Assembly: GCF_019599405.1 (NCBI RefSeq)
Contig: NZ_RKLQ01000005.1
Span: 124,001 to 188,000 of the forward strand
Length of the DNA stretch: 64,000 nt
Direction of reading: 5' to 3'
Source of the DNA: Haloarcula salinisoli
Lineage (GTDB): Archaea; Halobacteriota; Halobacteria; Halobacteriales; Haloarculaceae
The notes beneath the pieces were generated by a model, which worked only from the letters and a program-made list of their open reading frames with translations, was not told the DNA's origin and searched no databases. The translations under genes and the position numbers were made by a program. Positions within the stretch are counted from its first letter, which is position 1, and every line of letters begins with the position of its first letter. This document shows positions 26,126-33,859 of the stretch, in pieces.

Positions 26126-26348
26126 CGGCCTCAACCTCACTGACCAGAAGGGTCGTCTCATCACCCTGTGCCGTCATCGGGACCCGGTGCGTCCGGACGA
26201 AATCTGAGGTTGCGAGCGTGTGTTCGACGAGCCCGACAAAGCCTTCCTCGACGTCGTCACCAAACTCGATAACCGCATCTGGGTCGGGAACAGCTGCATA
26301 CTCATCGTCCTCTGCTGTCGCTGGCTCTGAGACTTGCTCTTTCGACAT
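26118..26348 (-). CDS. Small acidic protein
   Basis: 76 residues from ATG 26348 (MSKEQVSEPATAEDDEY). Strongly acidic, with a central FGDDVEEGFVGLVEHTLATSD. Has its own hairpin leader at 26372-26400 inside the 3' part of the preceding gene, which suggests an internal promoter within the operon. Confidence 0.65.
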   Translation of the reverse strand: MSKEQVSEPATAEDDEYAAVPDPDAVIEFGDDVEEGFVGLVEHTLATSDFVRTHRVPMTAQGDETTLLVSEVEADV

Positions 26349-26371
26349 GATCAACCACGCGGTGCTGGAAT

Positions 26372-26400
26372 AGCCCCGCATCCAGCTGGGGCTCACAAAA
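26372..26400 (-). promoter_or_regulatory. Hairpin leader upstream of 26348
   Basis: Leftward: TTTTGTG, arm AGCCCC, loop AGCTGGATGC, arm GGGGCT; 24 bases before the ATG. It overlaps the last codons of the 26393-26638 gene. Confidence 0.65.
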
Positions 26401-26638
26401 CGGGAGCCGTTTCACCGTCGTCTTGCCCCTCGTCGCGAAGTTCCCGCGCCCGCATCCGCAACGCGGCCTGGACCTGTGTGCGGTCGCGATGCTGGGACTC
26501 GTAGGCGACGTACTTCTGGACTGTCTCGATGGAATCCATACAGCAGATGCCGGCCCGGATCGGTCGGAGGCGGTCAGCATCCAGCAGTCTCTCTGGCGGA
26601 AGGCGCTCAAGAACCGCCTCTGTTTCGTGTTCGGGCAT
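26393..26638 (-). CDS. Small helical protein
   Basis: 81 residues from ATG 26638 (MPEHETEAVLERLPPERLL). Helical throughout, with ETVQKYVAYESQHRDRTQVQAALRMRARELRDEG. It could be a DNA-binding or structural plasmid protein, but no motif decides. It starts six bases after the upstream stop; the TTTTCTG at about 26660 has only a weak hairpin. Confidence 0.65.
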   Translation of the reverse strand: MPEHETEAVLERLPPERLLDADRLRPIRAGICCMDSIETVQKYVAYESQHRDRTQVQAALRMRARELRDEGQDDGETAPVL

Positions 26639-26643
26639 ACCAC

Positions 26644-26856
26644 TCACTCTGCAGCAGCAGAAAATTCGCTGAGTGTGAGCTGGTCGTCCATCTTGAACCG
26701 ACACTCAGGATAGTGCGCGAGAACGGTCCCATCGAAGACCGCCCAGAAACTGAGCTTGTGGGGCTCGACATGCTGCCAGAACCGAGCGTGCCGCAATCCG
26801 TCTTCGACCCGCCGGGCTTCGACGTGGGGCCAGCACTCGCGCTCGATTAGCGCCAT
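26644..26856 (-). CDS. Small hypothetical protein
   Basis: 70 residues from ATG 26856 (MALIERECWPHVEARRVED). Contains KLSFWAVFDGTVLAHYPECRF, a beta-hairpin-like piece. Its start overlaps the end of the upstream gene by ten bases. The longer open frame upstream is the shadow of that gene. Function unknown. Confidence 0.6.
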   Translation of the reverse strand: MALIERECWPHVEARRVEDGLRHARFWQHVEPHKLSFWAVFDGTVLAHYPECRFKMDDQLTLSEFSAAAE

Positions 26857-27158
26857 GCGGACGCTCCCTCTGGCCGGTCCTGCATATACAAGTTGGCCAG
26901 CGACAGGCCTGCGTCGAGCGTCTGCCGCGTCCCGACAAGTTTCGTCGCCCGTTCGAGTCGCCACCTGTTGTCCTTTCTTTTGAGCAGGACCGTCGCCCCG
27001 GTGTCGGGGATGAGCCACCCAATCGTGTCGGTCCCAGCGGCGAGATACTCCCACTGCCCAGCGGCGGCCTCTCGGGCCGCGGCCTGTCTATCAATCTGGC
27101 CATCCGATCGGGGTCCGCCGGCGCCGAAATCGCCGAGCGTGGCTACCTCGCCGGTCAT
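26847..27158 (-). CDS. Hypothetical plasmid protein
   Basis: 103 residues (MTGEVATLGDFGAGGPRSDG). The middle reads WEYLAAGTDTIGWLIPDTGATVLLKRKDNRWRLERATK in pieces, a beta-sheet pattern. Its ATG overlaps the stop of the upstream gene as ATGA. Function unknown. Confidence 0.65.
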   Translation of the reverse strand: MTGEVATLGDFGAGGPRSDGQIDRQAAAREAAAGQWEYLAAGTDTIGWLIPDTGATVLLKRKDNRWRLERATKLVGTRQTLDAGLSLANLYMQDRPEGASAWR

Positions 27159-27463
27159 CGCGATGCCCCCTGTTTCCAGTGTTCCACCTCGGTGAGAATC
27201 GCATCGATGGTGGTCGCGACTCGTTGGACTAGCGGGGCCTGAGCGTCAACGTCAACGGTGACCTGTGCTCGGAGTGCAAGGACATCCGGCGTCGACAGCC
27301 ACGGTAGCCGGTCAGCGACAGAACTGAGGACCACTGCCTGGAGGTCGGTATCAAGCGGTTGCTGCTCGCGAATAATGGTCGTTATCGGGGCGACGAAATT
27401 CCGACGGGACGGGAGTCCACGAGTATGCCGACTCGACTCGTGTTTTGGATAGTTCTGATACAT
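27155..27463 (-). CDS. Hypothetical protein, first gene of a seven-gene operon
   Basis: 102 residues (MYQNYPKHESSRHTRGLPSRR). The C-terminal half is helical with VQRVATTIDAILTEVEHWKQG. The hairpin leader sits directly at the start codon, and six more genes follow with overlaps or very small gaps down to 25701. Function unknown. Confidence 0.7.
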   Translation of the reverse strand: MYQNYPKHESSRHTRGLPSRRNFVAPITTIIREQQPLDTDLQAVVLSSVADRLPWLSTPDVLALRAQVTVDVDAQAPLVQRVATTIDAILTEVEHWKQGASR

Positions 27464-27490
27464 CCTCTCGGCCGCCAGAGGAACACAAAA
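27463..27490 (-). promoter_or_regulatory. Hairpin leader at start codon of 27463
   Basis: Leftward: TTTTGTGT, arm TCCTCT, loop GGCGGCCG, arm AGAGGA, and the final A is the first base of the ATG. The ribosome site AGAGG is thus inside the stem. Confidence 0.7.
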
Positions 27491-27496
27491 GATGGT

Positions 27497-27811
27497 CTAA
27501 TCCAAGCTAAATCCAATATATCTAATATATTTTGTAAATGTGTTGTAATTCATCGGTGCTTGTTCATTCTTCTCTATCGTCTGGAGTCCGTCATCAGTCT
27601 CGCAAACAGGTTTTTTCCCATCTGCGTCGCTAATTCTCTCACCAGTAAACGTCGCGTTTGGTCCATATTCTTCTTCACAGTGCCTCTGGCTCGCTAACTC
27701 AAACAGGTAGAATTGATACCCCATCCAGAATAGAAACAACGCAATGACTATTAGTTGAGCCATTCTCCCTATCAGGTACCGCCGCCGCTCCTGTTTATTC
27801 ATCTCACTCAT
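27497..27811 (-). CDS. Single-pass membrane protein
   Basis: 104 residues with a basic N-terminus (MNKQERRRYLIGRM) and one helix (LIVIALFLFWMGYQFYLF). The rest is probably outside, with Cys residues at CEEEYG and PVCETDDG that could pair. It follows a 33-residue frame with a six-base gap. AT-richer than its neighbours. Function unknown. Confidence 0.65.
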   Translation of the reverse strand: MSEMNKQERRRYLIGRMAQLIVIALFLFWMGYQFYLFELASQRHCEEEYGPNATFTGERISDADGKKPVCETDDGLQTIEKNEQAPMNYNTFTKYIRYIGFSLD

Positions 27812-27817
27812 GTTGGT

Positions 27818-27919
27818 TCACACGTCTGCATCATCTAGTCCGACCTGAACGATCTCAATAAAAACAGGAGTCATGTTTCTGAAACGCTTCTTGTCGTGTC
27901 GTTGCTGTTTGTCTGACAT
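27818..27919 (-). CDS. 33-residue small protein with its own hairpin leader
   Basis: Frame MSDKQQRHDKKRFRNMTPVF to VGLDDADV, basic at the N-terminus and acidic at the end. The hairpin leader abuts its ATG exactly as for 27463 and 29590, which is the main argument that it is translated. It precedes the membrane protein gene by six bases, so it may be a leader peptide or a small partner. Confidence 0.5.
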   Translation of the reverse strand: MSDKQQRHDKKRFRNMTPVFIEIVQVGLDDADV

Positions 27920-27946
27920 CCTCGCACCCGTTTGAGGAGCATAAAA
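27919..27946 (-). promoter_or_regulatory. Hairpin leader at start codon of 27919
   Basis: Leftward: TTTTATG, arm TCCTC, loop AAACGGGTGC, arm GAGGA overlapping the ATG. Consensus loop with a different, still complementary, arm pair. Confidence 0.7.
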
Positions 27947-28022
27947 TCACGGCAACTCGCACTAGACTTCTAACTGTCTCGGCACCGGCCAAACCGTGGT
28001 CTGACAAATCGTTCAGAGCCGT

Positions 28023-28241
28023 CTACACTCGGTATCGGGTGTCCGTCTCCCAGTAGGAGTTTAGCAGGCTGAGTGAACCGCCGACAACACCAAGAATAAC
28101 AGCAGTTATCAAGAGACTCACGAGGAACTCAAACTTCAGGACTGAGTTGAATATCCAAGTAAGTATACCCCCAAGAAAGAGTGCTATTATAAAACCGTAT
28201 TCAACGAAAGTCGCTACCAGTATTTTGAGAGTATCTGGCAT
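28023..28241 (-). CDS. Small membrane protein
   Basis: 72 residues with two membrane helices (FVEYGFIIALFLGGILTWIF and FLVSLLITAVILGVVGGSL). Ends WETDTRYRV. Stand-alone and AT-rich. Function unknown. Confidence 0.6.
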   Translation of the reverse strand: MPDTLKILVATFVEYGFIIALFLGGILTWIFNSVLKFEFLVSLLITAVILGVVGGSLSLLNSYWETDTRYRV

Positions 28242-28301
28242 GGCTAGTAAACCACCGGATATGAATGAATTACACTTCTATTAAAATATAGTTCTGACTT
28301 T

Positions 28302-28832
28302 TCAAGCCCAGATATCAAGACCAGCCTGTTCGCTTTCAGTTGGAGTGCCGCTGGTCGTCTCGACACGTTCCGTATCGAACGGTGGCTTGGCCAACCGAAC
28401 AGCCTCGTCGTTGTACGACCACTTCGTCCGTTTCACGCAGCCGATGGCAAGAACAGGACTGCACTCGACACAGGTACTCACGGAACCCTCAAACCCGACA
28501 ATCTCTACTGACCAAGCGATGATACTCTGGATTCGGTGAGTATCTTCTTCTGGCCGGCGAGTACTGGACGACCGGCAGCCAACAGCCCCACAGCAGTCGC
28601 ACGTCACCAGATACTCGCGGTCTGCTTCGTGGAAGAGGGGCGCCGCTTGCTCCATGTTGTCTCGGTTGGCGAAGGCGCACTCGCCACAGATTGCGAAGTG
28701 GTACACACCTTCCTCACGGTCGACATCAGCAGGCCACCGGAGGTACGTTCGTGTCCGCCCGAGGTACTCCCAGTTTCGGGTCCCACAGAACCGGCAGTAC
28801 TCGGCCTCAGCATCTTGTGATACATCGCTCAT
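28302..28832 (-). CDS. Multi-zinc-ribbon protein
   Basis: 176 residues from ATG 28832 (MSDVSQDAEAEYCRFCGTR). Several Cys pairs: CRFCG, CGEC, CDCCG and CVEC, so at least two zinc sites. Its ATG overlaps the stop of the upstream GNAT/Mom-like gene (ATGA), making a two-gene unit. A role in nucleic-acid handling with its partner is possible but not shown. Confidence 0.75.
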   Translation of the reverse strand: MSDVSQDAEAEYCRFCGTRNWEYLGRTRTYLRWPADVDREEGVYHFAICGECAFANRDNMEQAAPLFHEADREYLVTCDCCGAVGCRSSSTRRPEEDTHRIQSIIAWSVEIVGFEGSVSTCVECSPVLAIGCVKRTKWSYNDEAVRLAKPPFDTERVETTSGTPTESEQAGLDIWA

Positions 28833-29590
28833 TGCGACCATCGGTCCAGCGTCGACTGTTCGCGAATGTTTTCGACGGGACAGAGGAACCGCCACTTGTA
28901 CCGCTCGCGGATTGGTTTGTCCTCGCGATTGCTCGCCTGCCCTGGCTCGCGATACCCGGTACAGGTCCACCCTTTGTCCCGCAACGCCCGCACCATCGCG
29001 CCGTCGAAATCCGCCCGCACCCACGTTAGGAGGAAGCGAACGTCCTCGTCGGCATGGTCACGAACGAATCGCTCCTGGGCCCGCGCGAGTGCCGCTGATG
29101 CGAGGTTCGGCATCCGAACACCGATGCAAATCCGAGCGGCCTCGACGATGGTGTCGCCGGCGACCACCTCACTGTCGACGACGGGCTCGTCCGTCGACAG
29201 GAGGATCCGCCGGGCCGTCGGTCGAAGACGCTTCGGGAGCGGGTCGATATCCAGCGGCTCTGGATGGAGCTGGCCGGCGACGCCGTACCGAATCCGCTTG
29301 CGCGAGATGAGCGGGTAGCGCCAGGTGATAGCGCCGACCAGTGCCCCCTGGAAGTACACGCCGTGATGGGCGATGTTCACCGACGGCAGCGAGTCCATGT
29401 AGGAGTGGTGCGCCTCGTACACGGCTGACGCTGTCTCGCGGGAGATTGGGTCGACATCGACGTGGTCAGCGAACCGGATGCCGAACGGCGCCGTGAACGG
29501 TTGCCCATGATCGTGAATCGGACATGAACACGACGGCGTTGGTTGGTGCTGGAACGACTCTGGTTCGGAGTGGGAAGCAGACTGAGCCAT
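28829..29590 (-). CDS. GNAT-fold protein resembling Mom-type DNA modification enzymes
   Basis: 253 residues. The layout resembles phage Mu Mom and related GNAT proteins: AVYEAHHSYMDSLP near residue 60, VNIAHHGVYFQGALVGAITW strand pair, VEAARICIGVRMPNLASAAL where the acetyl-CoA site would be, and a C-terminal FLLTWVRADFDGAMVRALRDKGW. Mom converts adenine in phage DNA to a modified form that resists restriction. The match is by pattern only; it may instead be another acetyltransferase. It has a hairpin leader and a single TTAACCAAC box upstream, and is coupled to a zinc-ribbon gene. Confidence 0.5.
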   Translation of the reverse strand: MAQSASHSEPESFQHQPTPSCSCPIHDHGQPFTAPFGIRFADHVDVDPISRETASAVYEAHHSYMDSLPSVNIAHHGVYFQGALVGAITWRYPLISRKRIRYGVAGQLHPEPLDIDPLPKRLRPTARRILLSTDEPVVDSEVVAGDTIVEAARICIGVRMPNLASAALARAQERFVRDHADEDVRFLLTWVRADFDGAMVRALRDKGWTCTGYREPGQASNREDKPIRERYKWRFLCPVENIREQSTLDRWSQ

Positions 29591-29617
29591 CCTCTCGCCC
29601 GCCAGAGGAGCACAAAA
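29590..29617 (-). promoter_or_regulatory. Hairpin leader at start codon of 29590
   Basis: Leftward: TTTTGTGC, arm TCCTCT, loop GGCGGGCG, arm AGAGGA ending in the first base of the ATG. A box AACCAACACT on the forward strand at 29631-29640 lies directly upstream. Confidence 0.75.
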
Positions 29618-29946
29618 TCCGGAGTGTTAACCAACACTAGAGCCTGTTGCCACTCTTGAATTCCCGCGCGTCAACCCAGTCCGATAGTCCCCACTCATCA
29701 CTCATCCATAGGCAGATCTGGTATAAAGAAATAGACTTACTTCCAAACAGGGGGAAAATTCTGTCCCGGGCAAATGCCCGAGTGTGAAGATCCACACACC
29801 TGATTTCTAGTGAAAACTGGAATATCTGTTCCAGCTTGTGTGACAAACACTCACTCACGAGGGGACGGGCCACACACCAGTGAGCGTGTCAAAAACGGGT
29901 TCATTGCTGTAGCGTTTGGACCTGCGGTGCTACCCCGACGGCCATG
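29591..29946. other. Intergenic region with single TTAACCAAC box
   Basis: Apart from the leader and one box, no convincing gene. A 78-codon leftward frame (29637-29873) has atypical composition and no leader, so I do not call it. Confidence 0.45.
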
Positions 29947-31005
29947 CTACTGTTCCGACAACGCGTACACATTGTTGTCAAAGCTCCCAACATAGACGGT
30001 GCCATCCACCACTGCTGGTGACGAACCCACTTGACCGCCCGTCCCGTAAGACCATTGGTCGGTGCCACCCTCGGCCGACAACGCGTACACACTGGTATCG
30101 TTGCTCCCAACATAGACAGTGCCATCAACCACCGCCGGTGACGAAGCTACCCAGTCACCCGTCTGGTAGGACCATTGCTCGGTGCCATCCTCGGCCACCA
30201 ACGCGTACACATAGCTGTCGTCGCTCCCAATGTAGACGGTGCCATCCACCACTGCCGGTGACGAACGTACTACTCTACCTGTCTCGAAGGACCATTGCTC
30301 GGTGCCATCCTCGGCCGACAACGCATACACATAGTGGTCGTCGCTCCCAACATAGACGGTGCCATCCACCACTGCCGGTGACGAAAACACCCATTCACCC
30401 GTCTCGAAGGACCATTGCTCGGTGCCATCCTCGGCCGACAACGCATACAAATAGTGGTCGTCGCTCCCAATGTAGATGGTGCCATCGACCACTGCCGGAA
30501 ACGATGACACTAATCCACCAGTCTCGAAGGACCACTGTTCGGTGCCATCCTCGGCCGACAACGCGTATACATTGTTGTCAAAGCTCCCAACATAGACAGT
30601 GCCATCGACCACTGTCGGTGACGACCGCACTTGATCACCCGTCTCGAAGGCCCATTGTTCGGTGCCATCCTCGGCCGACAACGCGTACACATTGGAGTCG
30701 AGGCTCCCGACGTAGACAGTACCATCACCCACTGCCGGGGACGAAGCTACTGCATCATCCGTCTCGAAGGCCCATTGTTCGGTACCGTCTTGGGCCGACA
30801 ACGCGTACACACTGTCGTCCCAACTCCCAACATAGACAGTGCCATCCACCACTGCCGGTGACGAACGCACTTCAGCGTCCGTCTCGAAGGCCCATTGTTC
30901 GCCAACGGGTCCTTCCGGCCCTTCAGATGAGCTACAGCCAGCAATCACACCCACACCAGCAGCCCCCACCACACGAAGCCACTCCCGACGAGTCCGATTT
31001 GACAT
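29947..31005 (-). CDS. Lipoprotein with PQQ-like beta-propeller repeats
   Basis: 352 residues. Tat lipoprotein signal with twin Arg at 6-7 and lipobox Cys24 (GVIAGC). Then about eight repeats of exactly 40 residues, each with SSPAVVDGTVYVGS, VYALSAEDGTEQW and a variable strand. This pattern builds an eight-bladed propeller related to PQQ/BamB-like proteins; the PQQ-binding residues are not evident. It is expected to be an extracellular binding or scaffold protein. The DNA repeats are so alike that recombination could change repeat number. A 5'-truncated relative is at 6730-7204. Confidence 0.85.
   Translation of the reverse strand: MSNRTRREWLRVVGAAGVGVIAGCSSSEGPEGPVGEQWAFETDAEVRSSPAVVDGTVYVGSWDDSVYALSAQDGTEQWAFETDDAVASSPAVGDGTVYVGSLDSNVYALSAEDGTEQWAFETGDQVRSSPTVVDGTVYVGSFDNNVYALSAEDGTEQWSFETGGLVSSFPAVVDGTIYIGSDDHYLYALSAEDGTEQWSFETGEWVFSSPAVVDGTVYVGSDDHYVYALSAEDGTEQWSFETGRVVRSSPAVVDGTVYIGSDDSYVYALVAEDGTEQWSYQTGDWVASSPAVVDGTVYVGSNDTSVYALSAEGGTDQWSYGTGGQVGSSPAVVDGTVYVGSFDNNVYALSEQ
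29970..30900. repeat. Tandem 120-bp coding repeats
   Basis: The phrase GTGCCATCCACCACTGCCG recurs at 120-base intervals (about 30000, 30120, 30240, 30360, 30480, 30600, 30720, 30840). The two units around 30290-30480 are almost identical over more than 100 bases. Confidence 0.85.
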
Positions 31006-31035
31006 ATTTGTACCATAAAGTGCTGATATATAAAC

Positions 31036-31656
31036 TCAATTGGTAACTGGTTTTTCAAGAAGCGCCCTGCCGCTGTCGCGAAGTGTCAGATTCTCGCGTT
31101 CATGAAACGGGAACCTGACGGTTGCTTTCGGCGGGAGTTCCCGGTACGTCCCTCGACCAGTCCGAACCGCTGTCGGCCTGCCGCTGAAGATATCCCGCTC
31201 GCGAAGCGCGTCGACGTAGTCACTCCCGGCGAGGACGACCAGTTCCCGACAAGGCGACTCGTCCTGGTCGGCGGCGTAGAGACGACGAAGCCAGCTGCCG
31301 AGCGCCGAGTGGACCCCCATCGCCCACCGGTCCAATTCCGTCTCGACTGGGTCACCCGAATGGAGTTCGTACGCTGGCTTGTCATTGATCGGCACGTCTC
31401 GAAGGTCGTCGATTGTTGTGTGGTAGGGGTCGACCTACAGCCGCGGCATGAGGACCGCGTGTTCCGCCGAGAGGATTCCCCATGTGTTCGGCCACCGATC
31501 GGCCGTCCCGGCCCATCGGACAGCAGCCTCGACGTACTGGCGTTTGACCGCAAAGTATGACGACGTATACAGTTCGCGGGCCTCCACTGTTTCCGAAGCT
31601 ATCGCTGCCCCACATCCAATGAGCACGAAACGGCCACGGGTTCGCTCACCGGGCAT
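31036..31656 (-). pseudogene. DUF6884-like protein interrupted by an in-frame TAG
   Basis: One frame runs from ATG 31656 (MPGERTRGRFVLIGCGAA) to 31036 but contains TAG at 31438-31436. Before it: VLIGCG, ELYTSSYFAVKRQYVEAA, WGILSAEHAVLMPRL; after it: VDPYHTTIDDL and the C-terminal domain. The order GCG, YTS, ILSAEH, PY is that of DUF6884. The codon falls in a variable position of the loop before PY, so the change could be CAG or AAG to TAG. Either a nonsense mutation or readthrough. DUF6884 proteins have been linked to 7-deazaguanine DNA modification, but I cannot verify this here. Confidence 0.65.
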
Positions 31657-31658
31657 TC

Positions 31659-31790
31659 TCACTGGCTATCCGGGTGCTCTCCCTCGAACACCTCACCGGA
31701 CTCCTGGGCCCGGCAATGCTCGGTGCCAATGTCGTCTATGTCGCTATCCGGCTCCTGCTCGTCCGTCGACTGCTGTTGGTCGGTACTCAT
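31659..31790 (-). CDS. Small acidic protein (43 aa)
   Basis: MSTDQQQSTDEQEPDSDIDD to GEHPDSQ, almost entirely acidic and polar. It has a leader-like hairpin upstream and its stop is three bases from the start of the DUF6884-like gene, so it heads that operon. Role unknown. Confidence 0.5.
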   Translation of the reverse strand: MSTDQQQSTDEQEPDSDIDDIGTEHCRAQESGEVFEGEHPDSQ

Positions 31791-31802
31791 TTGAAGAATC
31801 CT

Positions 31803-31825
31803 CACCCGACTGGGTGGCACAAAAT
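31803..31825 (-). promoter_or_regulatory. Variant hairpin leader upstream of 31790
   Basis: Leftward: TTTTGTG, CACCC, AGTC, GGGTG. The stem is shifted relative to other leaders and the loop motif CGGGTG is in the 3' arm, so this is a weaker member. Confidence 0.5.
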
Positions 31826-31832
31826 CTAACTG

Positions 31833-31871
31833 TTAACCAACAATTGCCGATTTTTGCCTCGTGTTGGTTAA
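31833..31871. promoter_or_regulatory. Paired TTAACCAACA inverted boxes
   Basis: TTAACCAACA at 31833-31842 and TGTTGGTTAA at 31862-31871, spacer 19. It lies between the DUF6610-like gene end and the hairpin leader of the next operon. Confidence 0.75.
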
Positions 31872-31879
31872 TACAAGTC

Positions 31880-32824
31880 TCACGGCCGCCGCTCACCAAT
31901 CGGTGTCAGTCCCTCGCGGTACTCGATTCGGTCCCGTTCGTATTCATCGCGATAGGCCAGCGTCTGGCCGTTCTCGTACTCAACGACGATAGCATCCTCC
32001 AGGTCTCGACCACCCGCATGGTGCCCGTCGGCGGCGAACACCCGGTCCATCGGTTCCGCTGTTAGCGGATTCCGGTCTTTCTCCCTCGACGGCCACACCC
32101 CGACCGACTGCCAATACCGCTTGATCTCCCGAAGACTCTCCCGGACCGTCTCCCGAATCGAGAACTCATCAGCCTCTCGATAGCCGTGTGGCGAGAAGTA
32201 CTGGCCTTTGAGCGCCGCGAGATGAATCCCGTTCCAGTCCACTCCGACGATGTCCGCCGGTTCCTCGCCGGTCACACGCGGTTGAGTGAGCTCATCGATC
32301 ACCTCGTACTGCTTCGGGGGACTCGCACCAAGCAGATGCACCCGACGACCCCGCCAATCGACGATGTTGGTGTACTCCCCAGCTGTCTTGTCCGAATACC
32401 CCATCGGGTAACCCAGTACAATATCCTTGTCGACGGCGTCGATTGCCTCCCGGCACTTCGGGACGATGATGAGCTCCGTGTCGGGGAACTTCGACTTGAG
32501 TTCCCGCGCGGCGCGGTTGTACTCGCGTGCTTCCTCGACATCGTAGGCATCGCCGAGGATTCCAATCGAGGGTGCATACCGCTCAAATCGCTCGATGTAC
32601 CGGTCCAAGTCGGGATTCCGAAAGTCGTTGTCCAGCATCTCAATTGGGACGTCGACGTTCCGCAGCGACGACTGGTAGGAGTAGTCCTCGCGAACACCGA
32701 CAGTGAATCCGAGCCGATACGCGTCGACGACGAACGGCTCACGATGGAGGAAACCGATCCACTCGGCTCGCTGTGCGTCGTCGATGGCCGTTGCTGACCA
32801 GGAGTAGATCGCCTCTGAAGACAT
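31880..32824 (-). CDS. DUF6610-like protein, possible tRNA-guanine-transglycosylase-fold enzyme
   Basis: 314 residues. Strings such as SIGILGDAYDVEEAREYN, ELIIVPKCREAIDA, GRRVHLLGASPPKQYEVI and VGVDWNGIHLAALKGQYF recur in a haloarchaeal family I know as DUF6610. The arrangement, alternating strands with a late conserved Asp, is compatible with a TIM barrel like tRNA-guanine transglycosylases, which in phages (DpdA) insert 7-deazaguanine into DNA. That link is inference. It lies next to the DUF6884-like gene. Start ATG 32824; leader upstream. Confidence 0.6.
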   Translation of the reverse strand: MSSEAIYSWSATAIDDAQRAEWIGFLHREPFVVDAYRLGFTVGVREDYSYQSSLRNVDVPIEMLDNDFRNPDLDRYIERFERYAPSIGILGDAYDVEEAREYNRAARELKSKFPDTELIIVPKCREAIDAVDKDIVLGYPMGYSDKTAGEYTNIVDWRGRRVHLLGASPPKQYEVIDELTQPRVTGEEPADIVGVDWNGIHLAALKGQYFSPHGYREADEFSIRETVRESLREIKRYWQSVGVWPSREKDRNPLTAEPMDRVFAADGHHAGGRDLEDAIVVEYENGQTLAYRDEYERDRIEYREGLTPIGERRP

Positions 32825-32845
32825 GGAACACCAAGCGCGCCCATC

Positions 32846-32876
32846 GGCGCGCTCAGCTGGCTAGCGCGCCACAAAA
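32846..32876 (-). promoter_or_regulatory. Hairpin leader upstream of 32824 (variant loop)
   Basis: Leftward: TTTTGTG, an 8-bp arm GGCGCGCT, loop AGCCAGCTG, arm AGCGCGCC; 22 bases before the ATG. Position and T-rich element agree with the others, but the CGGGTG loop is absent. Confidence 0.55.
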
Positions 32877-32924
32877 CCACCCCGTAGTTTAAATTGGGTT
32901 ACGTGACAATCAGCAAGTAAGAGG

Positions 32925-33716
32925 ATGGCCAAGCCCGGCGTTGACCCTCGCTTTACCGATCCACACAACTTCGACGGCTACTGGCCGCCAGATTGGGATG
33001 CCCGTCAGCAACTGGTCGTTAAACGCGACGACTGGACGTGCCAGAACTGCAATACCCGCAACCCAGACAACCTCTGTACGATTCCTGAGCAACCAATTGA
33101 CCACGGTGGAAGCTTCGAGCTTTGGAACCTCATCACGCTGTGTGAGGACTGCAAATTCGAATTCCAACAATCGAACGAGGCAGGCCAAGGGACAGCCCAG
33201 TCGTCGAATACGTCTGGACCAGAGAGAGGCTCCACAGACGGCCTCGATCAGCCAGCGGCACCAGGCACTAATTCCACAGACCAGCAGGAAACAGATGCCT
33301 CTGCAGTGACCGTGGAAACTGATCCAGAATCGGAACCCAATGAGACGGTCTCTGGACTCAAACGAGCAGTCGTCGCTTTCGGCGGTGGCACAGCCCTGGC
33401 CGGGACATATATCGGTGCGTTAGTCATCGCCTCCATCGCCCCAGACTGGATGTTCTCGCTATTCTTCCTTGGCCTGCCATTCGCCGGGCTGGCCACCGGG
33501 TCCAGGTGGCCACTCTCGACTGTTGTCGCTCTCGGCCATGTGGCTCTGTTTTATGTCGCCATCGCGCCGTTTGCCCCGCCGAGCATGACGGTCACCAACC
33601 TCCGCCTCTGGATACCGTTTGTAGTGCCTCTGGTCGGAATCGCGTACGGACTCGCTGCAGACCACTATGACCTGTCGCTACGTGACCGGCTCCGACGGCC
33701 TCAGATTCTCGATTGA
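32925..33716 (+). CDS. HNH-like zinc domain fused to membrane domain
   Basis: 263 residues. N-terminal HNH-like module: VVKRDDWTCQNCNTRNPDN, then PIDHGGSFELWNLITLCEDC, with the Cys pairs and Asp-His present. A disordered acidic linker (about 85-145) leads to four membrane helices, starting VVAFGGGTALAGTYIGALV. Membrane-tethered HNH proteins may act as nucleases against incoming DNA, but this is unproven. Divergent from the DUF6610-like gene. Confidence 0.75.
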   Translation: MAKPGVDPRFTDPHNFDGYWPPDWDARQQLVVKRDDWTCQNCNTRNPDNLCTIPEQPIDHGGSFELWNLITLCEDCKFEFQQSNEAGQGTAQSSNTSGPERGSTDGLDQPAAPGTNSTDQQETDASAVTVETDPESEPNETVSGLKRAVVAFGGGTALAGTYIGALVIASIAPDWMFSLFFLGLPFAGLATGSRWPLSTVVALGHVALFYVAIAPFAPPSMTVTNLRLWIPFVVPLVGIAYGLAADHYDLSLRDRLRRPQILD

Positions 33717-33859
33717 TGGTCGAGTGCGTTCGTCGACGATATGTAGGCTGAAAAACTACGAATAGCGGAATGTGGACTTATCGCCGGTAGTATCGGGCCC
33801 GTGTTATACGCACACATACTGGGAGAACCTTTCTGTACTCGGCCAGTATCGGTGCAAAT

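Noticed and set aside
29637-29873. 78-codon leftward frame after the Mom-like gene
   Set aside because: No leader, unusual composition, no recognisable feature; may be chance in AT-rich DNA.
29970-30900. Regular 120-bp spacing as a CRISPR array
   Set aside because: Spacing is too long, there are no unique spacers, and the repeats encode beta-propeller blades in frame.
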